DNA of 64,000 nt from Didymella arachidicola (GCA_016630955.3 CM050002.1:682001-746000), one strand, 5' to 3'. Shown: positions 33,284-44,367, counted from the stretch's first letter. Numbers and translations: made by a program. Notes: generated by a model from the sequence alone, not told the origin.

Positions 33284-35242
33284 TCAGCTCCCGCCTCCAC
33301 CGCCATCCCCTCCGCCCCAGCCTCCCCCATCCCCAGCGTAGGTATGGTGACCACCGTGGTGCCCTTCGTAACCGCCTTGCTGCCCTCTTGCTGCAAGCGC
33401 CAGACCGGCATCTGCTAACCCTCCCAGAGCAGAGCCTATCCCGTTGGGATTTATCATTGCCTCTCCAGTCTCAGATCGGCTCAAGACTCTCAGCGGCGCA
33501 TCGAGGTGCTTCTTGCCAATATCACTTCCTCTCCAGTAGCTGAGCCTGCCTAAGTCAAGCTGCCGCGCTTCATCCTCTGTCTTCATGAATCCCCAAGGGT
33601 CTTTGCTTCTGTACTTCCGGATTTGGTCCTTTTGCCAATCCTTCAGAACTTGAAGGGAGGCAATGACGAGCGCGTGGCTGACGGTCGGAGATCGTATGGT
33701 GAGTGTCTCGTCGGGAAGACATGTGAGTGATAGCTTGCAGTCTGGCTCGATAGAACTTTGCGCTCCATTTAGGTGGCAGAGACCGCATATGTTGTGGTCT
33801 GGACATGTCTTGCACTTCCATCGCTGGCCAACGATCGGTTTGGTTTGACACTCCATGCACATGATACCTTCATGAACACGTTGGTCGTCGTCGAAGCCAT
33901 CCCAGTACGTATGGTCTGCAACGATGTCTCCATACAGCGGGTCTATGTTACTATTGTTTGCAACGAATAGCGCATGACGAAGAACATCGTAGCGACGTCC
34001 ATTGGAGGAGCTCAGAGGCATGTGGCTGACCCAGAGGTAAGATCTTCCGTCGTTGGCTACGAACCGGAGAGAATCATAATTCGGTGCGTGAACAAACGTG
34101 GTGAGTATGTTCATCTTTCCACCGCCAGGGTTCAGAATCTCCGTTTTGCGCACGCCGCTCCTCCGGTCAAGGCGTAACTCGTAGGACCAAGTTGAGTCTC
34201 GCTTTTTGATTCCAGATTCGGCATCGTTGCACTGCATGACCCATGAGAACCTTGAATCGCGGTATTTACCTCCTACTTTCTTGAAGTTGAAGGAGAAGGC
34301 GGCAGGTGGCGTGTCCGAGGATTTTTCTGATCGTCGTTGGGTCGACCAAGCGGAGGACTCTGGCATATCCAGCCAGTTCAGATTTGCTATAATGCTGGTC
34401 TGGGCATGATACTTCTTGATTACCGGTCCGAGTCTCCACTGAGGCGGGTACGGGACTTGACGATGCTCCTCGAGGTAAGTCGCCAAAGCAATTGGATCTG
34501 ATGGCACGTTTGTAGAGGCGGGTATATCGCCAACCACAACTTCTGGTAAGCTACTAATGGCCGCAGAGGGTTGGTGCCTAGGAGGAAACTCAGAAATTGA
34601 GCCATGAACGGCTTCTGGTAGTGTGCTATATCTCTGTTGTGCCTGAGGTTGTAGACCAAAAGATCCTGGACTCCAGGGAACATCAGAAGAGAGACTCTGA
34701 GAGTGTGGTCTTAGGCTTTGATATGACCGTTGCTGTACCAATCCAGGGCCAGGGTGAGAGCCTGTAGGTATGCTTTGCGAGTGTGGTCTCAACGACCACG
34801 ACGACCTCTGTTGTGTAAGGGATGGCACCCATTGATGAGTCGGCAATGCCATGCTCACCGGGCGCGGTGGCTGGCTGACGTTGCTGTTGGACCTGTTCCG
34901 TACTTCTTGAACTTCTAGCTGCTGCAGGTGTTTGGCGAGCTCTTCATCTTGCAACACCTGTTGATCCGGGGCTGATAGTCTTCGAGCAAGCTGCTCGTCC
35001 TCGGTCAATTGCTTGAGCGGTGTCGCTGTCGATGGTGCTACAGGTAAAGGTGCAGGAAGCTCGGCAATGAAAATCGGGGGTCCTGACGTCCCGTAGAATG
35101 GCTGTACATACTGCAGGCCTGGCTGCTGGTAGTTTGTACTGGACGTGCTGGGCTGCGCATAGTACCGCGCATGGCTGTCCGAAGGCCCGCTTGAGGGAGT
35201 GTAGTTTGTTGGGTCTGCGTAGTTTGGCCAAGGTGCAGTCAT
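33284..35242 (-). CDS. ZZ-type zinc-finger protein
   Basis: A single exon of 652 residues. The first 220 residues are Gln/Pro/Ser-rich and disordered (with repeated QQRS..SLRPHSQS words at about 135-190). A globular middle follows, and a ZZ finger near residues 462-505, HEGIMCMECQTKPIVGQR, then WKCKTCPDHNICGLC, with the paired Cys of the ZZ family. The C-terminus after about residue 600 is Gly/His-rich (GGYEGHHGGHH...). ZZ domains bind N-degrons or histone tails in other proteins; here the target is unknown. The disordered parts suggest a scaffold or regulatory role. The ATG at 35242 is the first of the frame. Confidence 0.8.
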   Translation of the reverse strand: MTAPWPNYADPTNYTPSSGPSDSHARYYAQPSTSSTNYQQPGLQYVQPFYGTSGPPIFIAELPAPLPVAPSTATPLKQLTEDEQLARRLSAPDQQVLQDEELAKHLQQLEVQEVRNRSNSNVSQPPRPVSMALPTHQWVPSLTQQRSSWSLRPHSQSIPTGSHPGPGLVQQRSYQSLRPHSQSLSSDVPWSPGSFGLQPQAQQRYSTLPEAVHGSISEFPPRHQPSAAISSLPEVVVGDIPASTNVPSDPIALATYLEEHRQVPYPPQWRLGPVIKKYHAQTSIIANLNWLDMPESSAWSTQRRSEKSSDTPPAAFSFNFKKVGGKYRDSRFSWVMQCNDAESGIKKRDSTWSYELRLDRRSGVRKTEILNPGGGKMNILTTFVHAPNYDSLRFVANDGRSYLWVSHMPLSSSNGRRYDVLRHALFVANNSNIDPLYGDIVADHTYWDGFDDDQRVHEGIMCMECQTKPIVGQRWKCKTCPDHNICGLCHLNGAQSSIEPDCKLSLTCLPDETLTIRSPTVSHALVIASLQVLKDWQKDQIRKYRSKDPWGFMKTEDEARQLDLGRLSYWRGSDIGKKHLDAPLRVLSRSETGEAMINPNGIGSALGGLADAGLALAARGQQGGYEGHHGGHHTYAGDGGGWGGGDGGGGGS

Positions 35243-36037
35243 GGCAGATTATGCTGAATCGACACTCGAGGGTGTGCTTTCACGTTCAACCGGCTTGTAA
35301 ATCATGCAAGGCGCAACGGCGCGAGGTCATGGGAGACGCGCCCAGCTGAACGACGATGCAACATTCGGATCGTGCTGCGCCTTCTCCTACTAACACCCAA
35401 TCATAACCCCAAACGCGTTAGTGAGTTGATAGAACTGGAAGTTCAGTGCGAAAGCAAGATGATAGAGGTCGCGATCAACTCAGAGCGAATTGCTGTGATT
35501 GAGCTGAGAATTAAACGCGACGACTTGAGAGGCTTTGATTGCGAGGCTGGACGCCTTGCAGATCGCCTCGAAATCAACATCAGCAGCATGTTGAACACCA
35601 ACCGGTCCTGTCTTGTCCGCAGCAGACTGTGGCTTCGAGCAGGCCGCTGTTGTTGGCTCGCTTCGTGTGGGGAGGTTAGCGCAGGTCGGCGCCGAGGCAG
35701 ATCTTCAGGCATTCCACCCCCGAGCTCTGGAAAGACCAGCCTTTGGTAGTTTCATCTGCGTAATGAGAAGCAGGCGATGTCAAATGATTAAACATATCTA
35801 GGTCATCTGTTTTGGACGCACTCTGGGGCTAAGTGTCGAGGGCAGCTGCCAAAGGTCCAAGAGTGACAGCCTTGCGGGCCATGGCACCAATCAACGCCTC
35901 CGCGTTACGGCAGTCATTGAGAACGCGCTTGCCCGCGCTCCAGAACCCTGTCGCGAACCATCTCCGGGTTTGACTCAATTCATCTTCATCGCGATGAGCA
36001 TACGGCAGACGCGTCTCCGGTGTTGCTGAAGTCGCTG
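35243..36037. other. Divergent intergenic region
   Basis: Between the ZZ gene (minus) and the Zn2Cys6 regulator (plus). Open frames there lack support. The regulatory elements of both genes should lie here. Confidence 0.5.
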
Positions 36038-38200
36038 ATGCCGCCAAAAAGAACCTGGTCACAGGTCAGCGACAATGGCCCGTCGCTGTCTCCATCTGCT
36101 TCCCGCCCACGGCAGTCAGATGGGATTGAAACGACTACGCCAGCAATTTCGCGTAAAGTGAAAGCCTGCGCAGCATGCCGGAAGCAAAAGGTCAGGACTG
36201 GTATTTATCCACGTGACGCCGAACAGCTGTATTCACATTGGGCAGATCAAATGTATCATGGACGAAAACGCTGGCCCGCCATGCAAGCGTTGCGCCGAGC
36301 GAAAACTGTCCTGCGTCCTCAACAAGAGCTTACAGACTCTGATCGATGAGCGATCGCAGTAAGTACAACCGGTTGACCAGGAAAATGTCTGACGAGACTA
36401 GATGGAAGCATGAAGTTGTTGGCGACTTGGGTCTAATACATTCGTCGCTGCAACAAGTGCTCAGCAAACTTTCACTCCCCGCACTACCGCCGCTCAACGC
36501 CAGGACAGCTGATGACTCGGATCCAATCCAACAATATGATGCTGCAGATCGAGAGGATGAAGTTCCGTCATGCGACAACTCGCCGAGGTTGTCCCCCAAA
36601 GGAGATGCTCTGCCACATGCGCCTATTGAATCGCTCTACCAGCTCACCCGCCTTCGCGCACTCCGATCAGACGATCCTACTGAGGAGCGCAAGCCTACAC
36701 CGGATTTCGCTGCGAACTATCCCGTGAACGACTTCATATCGCGAGGCACTGTCAATGTTGAGGATGCTGAGCGGTTGTTCAACTTCTTCCTTAATCGTAT
36801 CGATCATTTCATGTACCGGATTGGAAGTCACAATTATCGTGACTTGGACAGCCTACGTCGTGGCTCCACTGTCCTCACAGTCACTATCTGCACGGTCGCT
36901 GCGTTGCACGACCCGCACAGCAATCACCTCTACAAGGCTTGTAGTCGAGAGTTCCGCCGCTTGATGTCAGCATCCATGTTCGATCGCCGCATAGATCGCG
37001 ACCGTATGCGGGCACTTTGTGTAGCGTCTTATTGGCTGTATGTCACAGAACTTGTCTCTGCATGTTGATACATCTGACTGAGAACAGGCATGATCTGTCG
37101 TGGACTATCAGTGGTTATGCAATTCGCCGAGCTATGGAGATCAACCTCAGTAGCAGCTACCATCGTGTTCTTGCTACCGGTGACGAAGATTCAATGGAGT
37201 GCATTCGGCTGTGGTATGTCCTCTACATATGTGATCGACATTTGTCCATTCTATATGGCCGCCCATCGATCGTCAGAGACGAGGTATCGATCACCGGTTG
37301 GGAGGCACTTATGCGGACCCCAGCATTTACTGAGGCTGATAAGCGGCTTGTCAGTCAGATGGCTCTGTTAATCATCATGGGCAACGCAAGAGAGCTCTTC
37401 GGGCCCGATACAGGAGAAGCGATACCGAAGGCGTTTGCACCACAGTTGACGAGCTTCAGTCGCCAGATAGATCATTGGATGGGTTTCTGGTCGACAGAAT
37501 TGCTAAGTAAGCCCACGACCGGTTTTTATCGCTGTCGAACATAAAGCTAATCTGCTCAGAAATTCATCAGTTCATCGGCGGCTTCCCGACCAAGGGCGTG
37601 ATTATACACCATCACCTTGCGAAGCTCCATCTTCACTCACACGTCTTTCGAGGCCTCCGCGGCGCCCCTGTACCGCCACACTTTCAAGAGAGTGCGGTCG
37701 CCGCAGTATCAGCCGCTACAGACACAATCGAAATGGTTCTGACTGATTACGATATCCAGGAGGGATTGGTCGGCATACCACACTACATTCACTCCATGGT
37801 TGCATTCGCGTGCGCTTTTTTATTGAACATTGCATCGCAATACAGCGGCCAGTACATCACGGATGTTGCGGTCTTCAATTTGACCACGAAAGCTGTGCAG
37901 CAATTCCGTTCCACTCCTGTCGGCAAGTGGCATCTGGTCCATCTGATGGCGGAAGGCCTGGAAAAGATGATTGCCAAGAAGGGTGGTAGTCCAGCCGCGA
38001 AGGTGCCTCCCAGTCTGCCGAGCGAGGCTAGTCAGTCTGGTGCCCCAAGTGGTTCGGCCTTGAACACACCACTTACCGGAGGCTCATACGGTGACAATTT
38101 CTTCAGCGGCTTCGAAGATGCATACAACCTTGGGACCACCTCGTTCTTGAACTTCGACACAGGCACTATCGACCTGGACTTTGCTGGATTCAGCTTCTAG
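36038..38200 (+). CDS. Zn2Cys6 fungal transcription factor
   Basis: Five exons, 36038-36190, 36246-36358, 36402-37037, 37088-37506 and 37560-38200, give 653 residues. The zinc cluster is assembled across the first intron: CAACRKQK followed by IKCIM...CKRCAERKLSC, six Cys in the C-x2-C-x6-C pattern. The second intron is only 43 nt with a CTGAC branch; a 22-nt alternative is too short to be real. The linker is followed by a fungal-specific transcription-factor (MHR) domain containing LHDLSWTISGYAIRRAMEI and RLWYVLYICDRHLSILYGRP. The C-terminus is acidic and Gly/Ser-rich, a likely activation region. It lies 260 bases upstream of, and in line with, a sugar-acid kinase gene, its best candidate target. 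Confidence 0.88.
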
Positions 38201-38460
38201 CTCTCGGTCATAATCGATCCTTTCGTATCACATCCGGTTTTCTAATTGTCAGTGTAACATGCGATATACACAGACTTGGTGCGTCGACCGTGGCTTGGAC
38301 ATTTGTACGTCCAAGACCTCAAAGGAGGGGTCATGGCCGGCAAGAAGGCCGACCCCGCTAGCCCCACGTCAAGGTACAAACCCGCAGCCATTGCCGCGGC
38401 GAGTAGCTACTGGCTATTTGCTGAACCTCTCCTTCTAACTGCACAACTGCACTTGTGAAC

Positions 38461-39936
38461 ATGGCTTCCTCATCCGTCACGCCAAAGCAATTGCCACTGA
38501 AGACGACACTTGATGGTCTCCCTAAGCTCTCTTCGACATCATCCGAGCTTCGTTCTCAAACGCGAAATGCAATACAGACCAGCTCCAACATCCCCATCCT
38601 GGTCGCGCTGGACGACGACCCAACCGGTACTCAGACCTGTCACGACATCCGCGTGCTCACAACCTGGACCGTCCCCGTTCTGAAGGCAGAGTTCGAGTCC
38701 ACTGTATCGGGCAGTGGCTTCTTCATTCTTACGAACTCGCGGGCACTGCATCCACCAGCAGCGCGGGAGCTGACCATTGAGATATGTCAAAATCTCAAGG
38801 AAGCCGCAGCTCAGGCAGGCAAAAGATTCGAAGTAGTCTTGCGTGGTGATTCGACCCTGAGGGGCCACTTTCCAGTCGAGCCCGAAGCTGTTGAGGAAGC
38901 GCTTGGAGCAAGCGACGCGTGGATTCTGGCACCCTTTTTCCTTCAAGGCGGACGGTATACGATCAATGACATTCACTACGTTGCCGAGGGCGATGTTCTG
39001 GTACCTGCGGCAGAGACGCCGTTCGCCAAGGACGCTACATTCGGCTTCAAGGCCAGTCACATGGCCGATTGGGTGGTTGAGAAGAGCAAAGGGGCGATAT
39101 CGAAAGACCGAGTGCGTGGGATTAGTCTCACAGACATCCGCACGGGCGGTCCAGACAAAATCAACGAGGTCTTGCAAAACGCTGCGAAGGGCACAGTCTT
39201 CATTGCCAACGCAGCTGCAGAGGAGGATATGGATGTTGTTGTCCAAGGGATTCTCAAGGCGTCTGCCCAGGGCAAGAGGTTTCTTTTCCGCTCTGCAGCA
39301 GCTTTTGTCTCAGCCCGTCTGGGCATCTCTCCGATCCCACCCATCACAGCACGGAAGCTTCAGCTCAGCACTGCTACGGGCGGACTGATCATCGCCGGCT
39401 CATATGTTCCGAAATCTACAAGTCAACTGAAAGCCCTGATTGACGTGGCAGGTGGCAAGCTGACCACAGTTGAATTGAACGTCAACAAGCTCCTCGAAAG
39501 TGAAACTGCACGTGGGAAAGAACTGGATCACGCGCTTGAGGTTGCATCTAGTGCGTTACAGCAGCCAAAAGACGTCCTGATCATGACATCGCGCGACATT
39601 ATCACAGGCGCAGACGAGCGGTCATCGCTAGACATTGGATCCGTTATCGCCAGTGCGCTTGTTGCCTTTCTGGAACGATTGGAAGTGAAGCCTAGATACC
39701 TCATCGCGAAAGGCGGTATTACTAGCAGTGACATGGCAACCAAGGGGCTGCGAATGAAGATCGCCACCGTTGTGGGACAGGCAGCACCCGGTGTTCCACT
39801 CTGGCGATGCGATGAGCCGACGAGCAAGTGGACCGGCCTGCCGTATGTTGTATTCCCAGGTAACGTCGGCGGCGAATACACTTTGGCAGAGGTCGTGGAG
39901 AAGTGGAGACCATCGATACCTGTTAATCGCTGCTAG
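38461..39936 (+). CDS. Four-carbon acid sugar kinase family (DUF1537) protein
   Basis: A single exon of 491 residues. In bacteria, OtnK/DtnK-type kinases phosphorylate threonate, erythronate or 3-oxo-tetronate at the 4-position during breakdown of C4 sugar acids. Seen here: the N-terminal VALDDDPTGTQTCHD (DDxTG motif), FFILTNSRAL, the substrate loop LRGDSTLRGHFPVEPEA, and the C-terminal nucleotide-binding half with AKGGITSSDMATKGL and FPGNVGGEYTLAEVVE. Length fits a full two-domain kinase. Start chosen at the first ATG (38461). The regulator immediately upstream suggests co-regulated sugar-acid catabolism, but no aldolase or dehydrogenase partner is nearby. Substrate is not proven. Confidence 0.9.
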   Translation: MASSSVTPKQLPLKTTLDGLPKLSSTSSELRSQTRNAIQTSSNIPILVALDDDPTGTQTCHDIRVLTTWTVPVLKAEFESTVSGSGFFILTNSRALHPPAARELTIEICQNLKEAAAQAGKRFEVVLRGDSTLRGHFPVEPEAVEEALGASDAWILAPFFLQGGRYTINDIHYVAEGDVLVPAAETPFAKDATFGFKASHMADWVVEKSKGAISKDRVRGISLTDIRTGGPDKINEVLQNAAKGTVFIANAAAEEDMDVVVQGILKASAQGKRFLFRSAAAFVSARLGISPIPPITARKLQLSTATGGLIIAGSYVPKSTSQLKALIDVAGGKLTTVELNVNKLLESETARGKELDHALEVASSALQQPKDVLIMTSRDIITGADERSSLDIGSVIASALVAFLERLEVKPRYLIAKGGITSSDMATKGLRMKIATVVGQAAPGVPLWRCDEPTSKWTGLPYVVFPGNVGGEYTLAEVVEKWRPSIPVNRC

Positions 39937-40310
39937 ATCTTGGTTCTGTGGACAGAAGTAGCACCAAATCCTGAAGTCTTCCTTCGCGGCATAAGTATTG
40001 AATAGAAATCGATTCGCATTGCGTCGATTCAGGCAACCAGATTCCGAATTTAGGCAACAACAATGTACCTGCTTCTCACTCCCTACTTATAACAGTGCCC
40101 TTTTCCTTCTCTATCACAAGACTCAGAGAGACAATCGAATTGGCCTCCATGGCCAGGACTAAGCAGATGGCAGGTACAGCACGGCCTTCGAGACCAGAGA
40201 GGATAATGAGAACCCGACAAAAGCCAGAGTTCAAACCCAAGGTTCGCTTCCCGTAACATACTACTTGTACACTCCAGTGTCTGACGCTAGAAGTCACGTC
40301 ACTTCTGCAG
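39937..40310. other. Intergenic region
   Basis: 3' flank of the kinase gene and upstream part of the 2EXR-like gene, possibly including its unseen first exon. Confidence 0.4.
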
Positions 40311-40368
40311 TTGCAGAAACTACCCTGCGGAACGCCAAACTGCACCTGAGGAGCTCTCCTATTGCTGT

Positions 40369-41556
40369 GTGAAGCGCTGCATCGAGCCACTGGCATGGAA
40401 CTCCGAGCATAGCACACCTGTAGCACAAACCAAGTGCCTATTATTCACCAAGCTTCCAAAAGAGCTACGCGATTTGATCTTTGAATACGCGCTTACTGAA
40501 GATTTGGACGGGCACCGTCATCAGCTCGCAACGAAAGTCGGAGCCACGACGCGCGGTGATGAAACCCCTGACCGACCGGAAAATCTACTGCTCACATGCT
40601 GGGCCATCTACCAGGAGACACATCTCCTGCCGATTCTTCTGAATCCTTTTCGCCATCCCTACTTCAGCGGGATCAACCAAGGCAAGCCCGAAGTAACGCT
40701 GCCATGGCAATTCGCCAACATCCAAGCCCTCGACATCACGCTCCCGCAGGCGGCACTCGAGGGCGACAGCCTGTACAACTTCCTCTTCAGCCCCACAGGC
40801 TGGCATCCCGAAGCCCGGCACAAAGGCGTCTACGTCTCTCCGTACGTCGGCCTCAAGAACACAACAGGAGGTAGCTGTCGAAGCTTCGACTTCACTCTAC
40901 TCCCCGCCCATCATACAGACGAAACACTCCACCTGACCCACGCGCTACAACACCTCTCCCTCCCTCCGAGCTTCCGCGCACCACAATCCGCCATGCGCCT
41001 CCACCGCGCGCGGCCGCTGGTCCATCTAACCCTCCGCATCCCCCCCACAAACTGGTGGACATGGACCGCCGACCCGCACACCCCAGACACCCAAACCAAC
41101 CATCTCGGTCTCGAACCGGCCCTGGGCAACAGGAGTCTGGATCCCACACAGCGCCCTACGTGTCCGCGCATGCTAGACCTAGCGCAGCAGCGCCGCAATG
41201 GGTTTCTTCCCGTTTCTGGCGTTCCCGTCTCGCAAGCGACGCCCGGATGGGCGCATATCGTCGCGAAAATGCCTGATATCAAGACGCTGGAACTCGTGCT
41301 GGAGTCGTTTGCGGAGAAAAAGGCGCAGTTGGATGCGGTGGTGCAGTGTGCGAGGACGTGGCGGTTTCCGATTGCGGATAGTTTGTTTGAGCTGGCGTGG
41401 GCGGGGGGAGTGGAAGAGGTGAGCTGGAGTAGGCTGAAGGGCGAGACGAGGGAGGTGCGGAGGGGGGAGTGGTATGAGCGCAGTGTTGGGTTTGAGGGGC
41501 GTGTGGTGAGGTTCAGGCGGCGGCGGGTACTGGATAGGGGAGGTGATGGGGGTTGA
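40369..41556 (+). CDS. 2EXR/F-box-like domain protein, N-terminus uncertain
   Basis: The open frame gives about 395 residues but begins with GTG; no in-frame ATG precedes the domain, and the frame is open to at least 40312. An upstream short exon probably supplies the start. The recognisable part is the fungal LPxELRxxIxxYAL module, TKLPKELRDLIFEYAL, then the RPENLLLTCWAIYQETHLLP segment with its conserved LL.TC..IY.E. This 2EXR-type or F-box-like domain is greatly expanded in dothideomycetes and has no assigned role. The C-terminal half is Arg/Gly-rich and ends in basic clusters (RFRRRRVLDRG), so its last part may be less reliable. Confidence 0.6.
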   Translation: MKRCIEPLAWNSEHSTPVAQTKCLLFTKLPKELRDLIFEYALTEDLDGHRHQLATKVGATTRGDETPDRPENLLLTCWAIYQETHLLPILLNPFRHPYFSGINQGKPEVTLPWQFANIQALDITLPQAALEGDSLYNFLFSPTGWHPEARHKGVYVSPYVGLKNTTGGSCRSFDFTLLPAHHTDETLHLTHALQHLSLPPSFRAPQSAMRLHRARPLVHLTLRIPPTNWWTWTADPHTPDTQTNHLGLEPALGNRSLDPTQRPTCPRMLDLAQQRRNGFLPVSGVPVSQATPGWAHIVAKMPDIKTLELVLESFAEKKAQLDAVVQCARTWRFPIADSLFELAWAGGVEEVSWSRLKGETREVRRGEWYERSVGFEGRVVRFRRRRVLDRGGDGG

Positions 41557-42162
41557 AAGACGTTGATGTTGTTGATGTTATTGTTGTTGTTGTCTGGACG
41601 GGGGATGAAGTGCGGTATATCTATTATCTACACATCCACCCCCGCGAACCCGCCCTCCTCGCCCTCGACACCGAGAACCGCGCCCTCTTCGAAACCGACG
41701 AATTAGAGTGGCGCGGCGGAGGTAGAGGCCATGAATTGGCTCGCCATGAGCGCGTTGTTCGCGCGCGTCTTTGATCTGTTTAGTATGCGCGCTGTGAGTG
41801 ATGGGCGGGGACGGCGTGTGCTGTCGTATCATATTCGGCCTGGCGATATTTCACGAGGTAGAGTTTGTACGGGGTGGTGGTGGTGAAGGGGTTTGTGCAT
41901 GAGCAAATACCACAGGGAAATGGTGGGGAGTAAGCTGGAAAGGGTTGAACCGTTGGTTGGGGGTATATGCTACTTCTACAACATCAGTCGTTGAGACGTG
42001 ACTTCGTTACTCGCTTGTTGGGGGCGAGGGGCTCCTTCTTCTTCTACTTCCTCTGCTTCTTCTTCTTCTTCTTCTTCGCTGTTGTTCAGTGACTTTTCTG
42101 GTGCAGTGCGATGTGTCGTCTACCCTGCTCGCAATCTTTTATCTACTGGCTTAGGTCCTCGC
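41557..42162. other. Intergenic region with microsatellites
   Basis: GTTGTTGTTGAT-type runs at 41565-41592 and CTTCTTCTT-type runs at 42031-42080. The TTC run makes a long plus-strand open frame through the next gene, which is a shadow. No separate gene. Confidence 0.6.
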
Positions 42163-43341
42163 CTACTGGCTCAGGTCCTCACCCCACACCTGCTTCGCAA
42201 TCTCAACCTCGAGCCTAACCTTGGCCCACTGCTCCTCCTCGGTAAGCTCGTTGCCCTCCGCTGTCGAGCTAAACCCGCACTGGTGGCTCAAACACAGCTG
42301 ATCGAGCCCCTTTGGCGCAATAGCCGCCGCCTCCCTCAGCCTACCGATAATCTCCTCCTTGTCGTCGAGCTCGTTCTTCTTGCTGCTCATCACGCCCAGC
42401 ACGACAACCTTGTGCTCTGGGAGATGGCGCAGCGGGCTGAAGTCGCCGGAGCGCGCGTCGTCGTACTCGAGAAAGTACGCGTCGACGTTGAGTTCCTTGA
42501 ACAGGACTTCGGCGACGGGCTCGTAGCCGCCGGACGCGAACCACTTGCTGCGGTAGTTGCCGCGGCAGAGGTGGATGCCGATTTTCATGTCGGCGGGGCG
42601 CTTGGAAATGGCGGCGTTGATGAGGGCGGCGTATTTGCGGGGCAGCACGCTGAGGTCCTCGCCGCGCTCTGTCTCGGCGGCTTTGCGCATGTCTGGGTCG
42701 CACAGGTAGGCGAGGTTGGTGTCGTCGAGCTGGACGAAGCGGCACCCCGCGGCGTAGAGAGAGGCGAGCTCCTCCTGGTAGACGCGGGCCAGGTCGTCGA
42801 AGAAGACGTCGAGGTCGGGGTAGGCGGAGATGTCGATGCTGGCGCGGCCGCCGCGGAAGTGGACCATGGTGGGGCTGGGGATGCATACTTTTGTGGTTGC
42901 GGCGCCGCCATTGGCCTTGATGGCCTGCTCGAGGAAGTTGAAGTCGTCGACCTGGATGGCCTCGGGGTGGCCCAGCTTGCCCTTGACTACGAGGGTTGGC
43001 GGGGAGAAGCCATCCTTGTGCCTGATGTTGCCGACCTGGCCCTTCTCTTCAATGCCGGCGAGGTGCTTAAGGAAGTCCAGGTGGAAGTATGCGCGGCGGA
43101 ACTCGCCGTCGGTGATGGAGCGGATGCCGTTCTCGATCTGAAGCTGGGCGACCTTGCTGACAGCCTCGTCCTCGACCTTGCGCAGGTCTGCGGCAGAGAT
43201 GTCGCCGTTGGCGGCCTTCTGACGCGCCTCGAGGACGGCCTTGGGGCGCAGGAAAGAGCCAACGTGGTCGGCGCGGTAGAGGCCGTGTGGGAGAGGCATT
43301 GTGCTGTGACTGTCAGATATGAAGCTATCCAGACGCTCCAT
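42163..43341 (-). CDS. Cobalamin-independent methionine-synthase-like (MetE C-terminal family) protein
   Basis: A single exon of up to 392 residues; the ATG at 43299 (MPLPHGLYRADHVGSFLRP) is the better start. The protein corresponds to the stand-alone C-terminal methyltransferase barrel, like bacterial YxjG/YxjH, not to full MetE of about 765 residues. Seen here: DHVGSFLRP, TDGEFRR, CRFVQLDDTNLAYL, the zinc-site HLCRGN, then FLEYDD and SHQCGFSS with the final Cys. These are the zinc ligands that activate the thiol. It may transfer methyl groups to homocysteine or another thiol, but stand-alone members are poorly characterised. A 20-bp duplication overlaps its stop codon. Confidence 0.88.
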   Translation of the reverse strand: MERLDSFISDSHSTMPLPHGLYRADHVGSFLRPKAVLEARQKAANGDISAADLRKVEDEAVSKVAQLQIENGIRSITDGEFRRAYFHLDFLKHLAGIEEKGQVGNIRHKDGFSPPTLVVKGKLGHPEAIQVDDFNFLEQAIKANGGAATTKVCIPSPTMVHFRGGRASIDISAYPDLDVFFDDLARVYQEELASLYAAGCRFVQLDDTNLAYLCDPDMRKAAETERGEDLSVLPRKYAALINAAISKRPADMKIGIHLCRGNYRSKWFASGGYEPVAEVLFKELNVDAYFLEYDDARSGDFSPLRHLPEHKVVVLGVMSSKKNELDDKEEIIGRLREAAAIAPKGLDQLCLSHQCGFSSTAEGNELTEEEQWAKVRLEVEIAKQVWGEDLSQ

Positions 43342-44367
43342 CTACCTTCCCCCGCAGAATTGGACTTACATATATCTAGCAGTTGGACAGGAACAGTTTC
43401 ACAATCACTCGACAAGAGGGACACCAGCTCTTTAAAAGATTTCGCCTTGCGCGCGTCGCATCACGTAGCATCCTCACTTGTCGGTACCCCACTCACCCAC
43501 TCACGGCAGTTGCATCGACGAGCTAATTGATGGGTGGCAGCGCCCGATGCGCCGAGGAACCGCAGGCATGTGGAGAGCCCCGACAGGGTCCATTTCGAGA
43601 AAATCCTCAGAGGACAGGTTACGCACAGAGTCATCCCATCTTGTTGCTTCTGTTGGGTGCTTCGGCAGTTGTATCTTGCGTCCTGACACATGCAACGAGG
43701 CCAAACGAGTTTAACGGCCGGCGTTGCACGGGCGAGCAGGGCCTTGGCATTGCGTGCATGGAGGGGCGGAATGCAGGGTCCGGCATCGGCTGAGATTATG
43801 GCAAACGCCGACTTGCAGGCTGGTTCTGCAGGAGTGTAACTAGATGTTGAGGTGTCGTCCTATGCTCTTGTATGCTACATGTCCTTTCGAATTAAGAGTT
43901 TGACTTGCGAAGATATACTGGACCGCTGGGATAAGACGTTCTGGTGGAAAGAGTGATGCAAGCTACCTGTCATGGAGGTTACATAATGAAGATACGGCGA
44001 CTCAGGACGCGAATGATGAATTCAGGAGTATTGCGCTATAAAGATCAACTCGATGGGTGGGTGCGATATATATCAGCAGCAGCTGAGATTGACATCAGGG
44101 CCCTCATTGCGATACAAATACGGCAGACTGGCTGTTTATACACATGGATGGTCGAGCATGTGGGGCATGTGGGAGCAGGGCGGAGGTGGGGTGTGGGAGT
44201 ATCTGGGGGCCGCTTCTACACATCTCAGGAGTTACATAAGACGACGACCGCATAAAGGGCAACAAGACAGGCTGACCTGCTCACAACGCCGAGGGTATAT
44301 TGCATTAAGGTATAAATGAGGGCTGGCACGATGCAACATCTACACAGCGATGAGCGAGTCGTTTCGC
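43342..44367. other. Intergenic region, 1 kb
   Basis: Upstream of the MetE-like gene and 3' flank of the coilin-like gene. Frames at 43527-43793 and 43944-44255 lack motifs. Confidence 0.45.

Noticed and set aside
36359..36380. 22-nt intron candidate in the Zn2Cys6 gene
   Set aside because: Too short for a spliceosomal intron; the 43-nt choice ending at 36401 has a branch site and gives the expected WKHEV continuation.
40148..40241. Candidate first exon of the 2EXR-like gene beginning MARTKQMAG
   Set aside because: The similarity to a histone H3 start is coincidental and the phase to the next exon does not fit any acceptor I could find.
41998..43530. 510-codon plus-strand open frame opposite the MetE-like gene
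   Set aside because: It is the antisense shadow of a clear MetE-like gene; composition is Val/Leu/Ala/Glu-rich noise with a Ser run from the TTC repeat. No domain.
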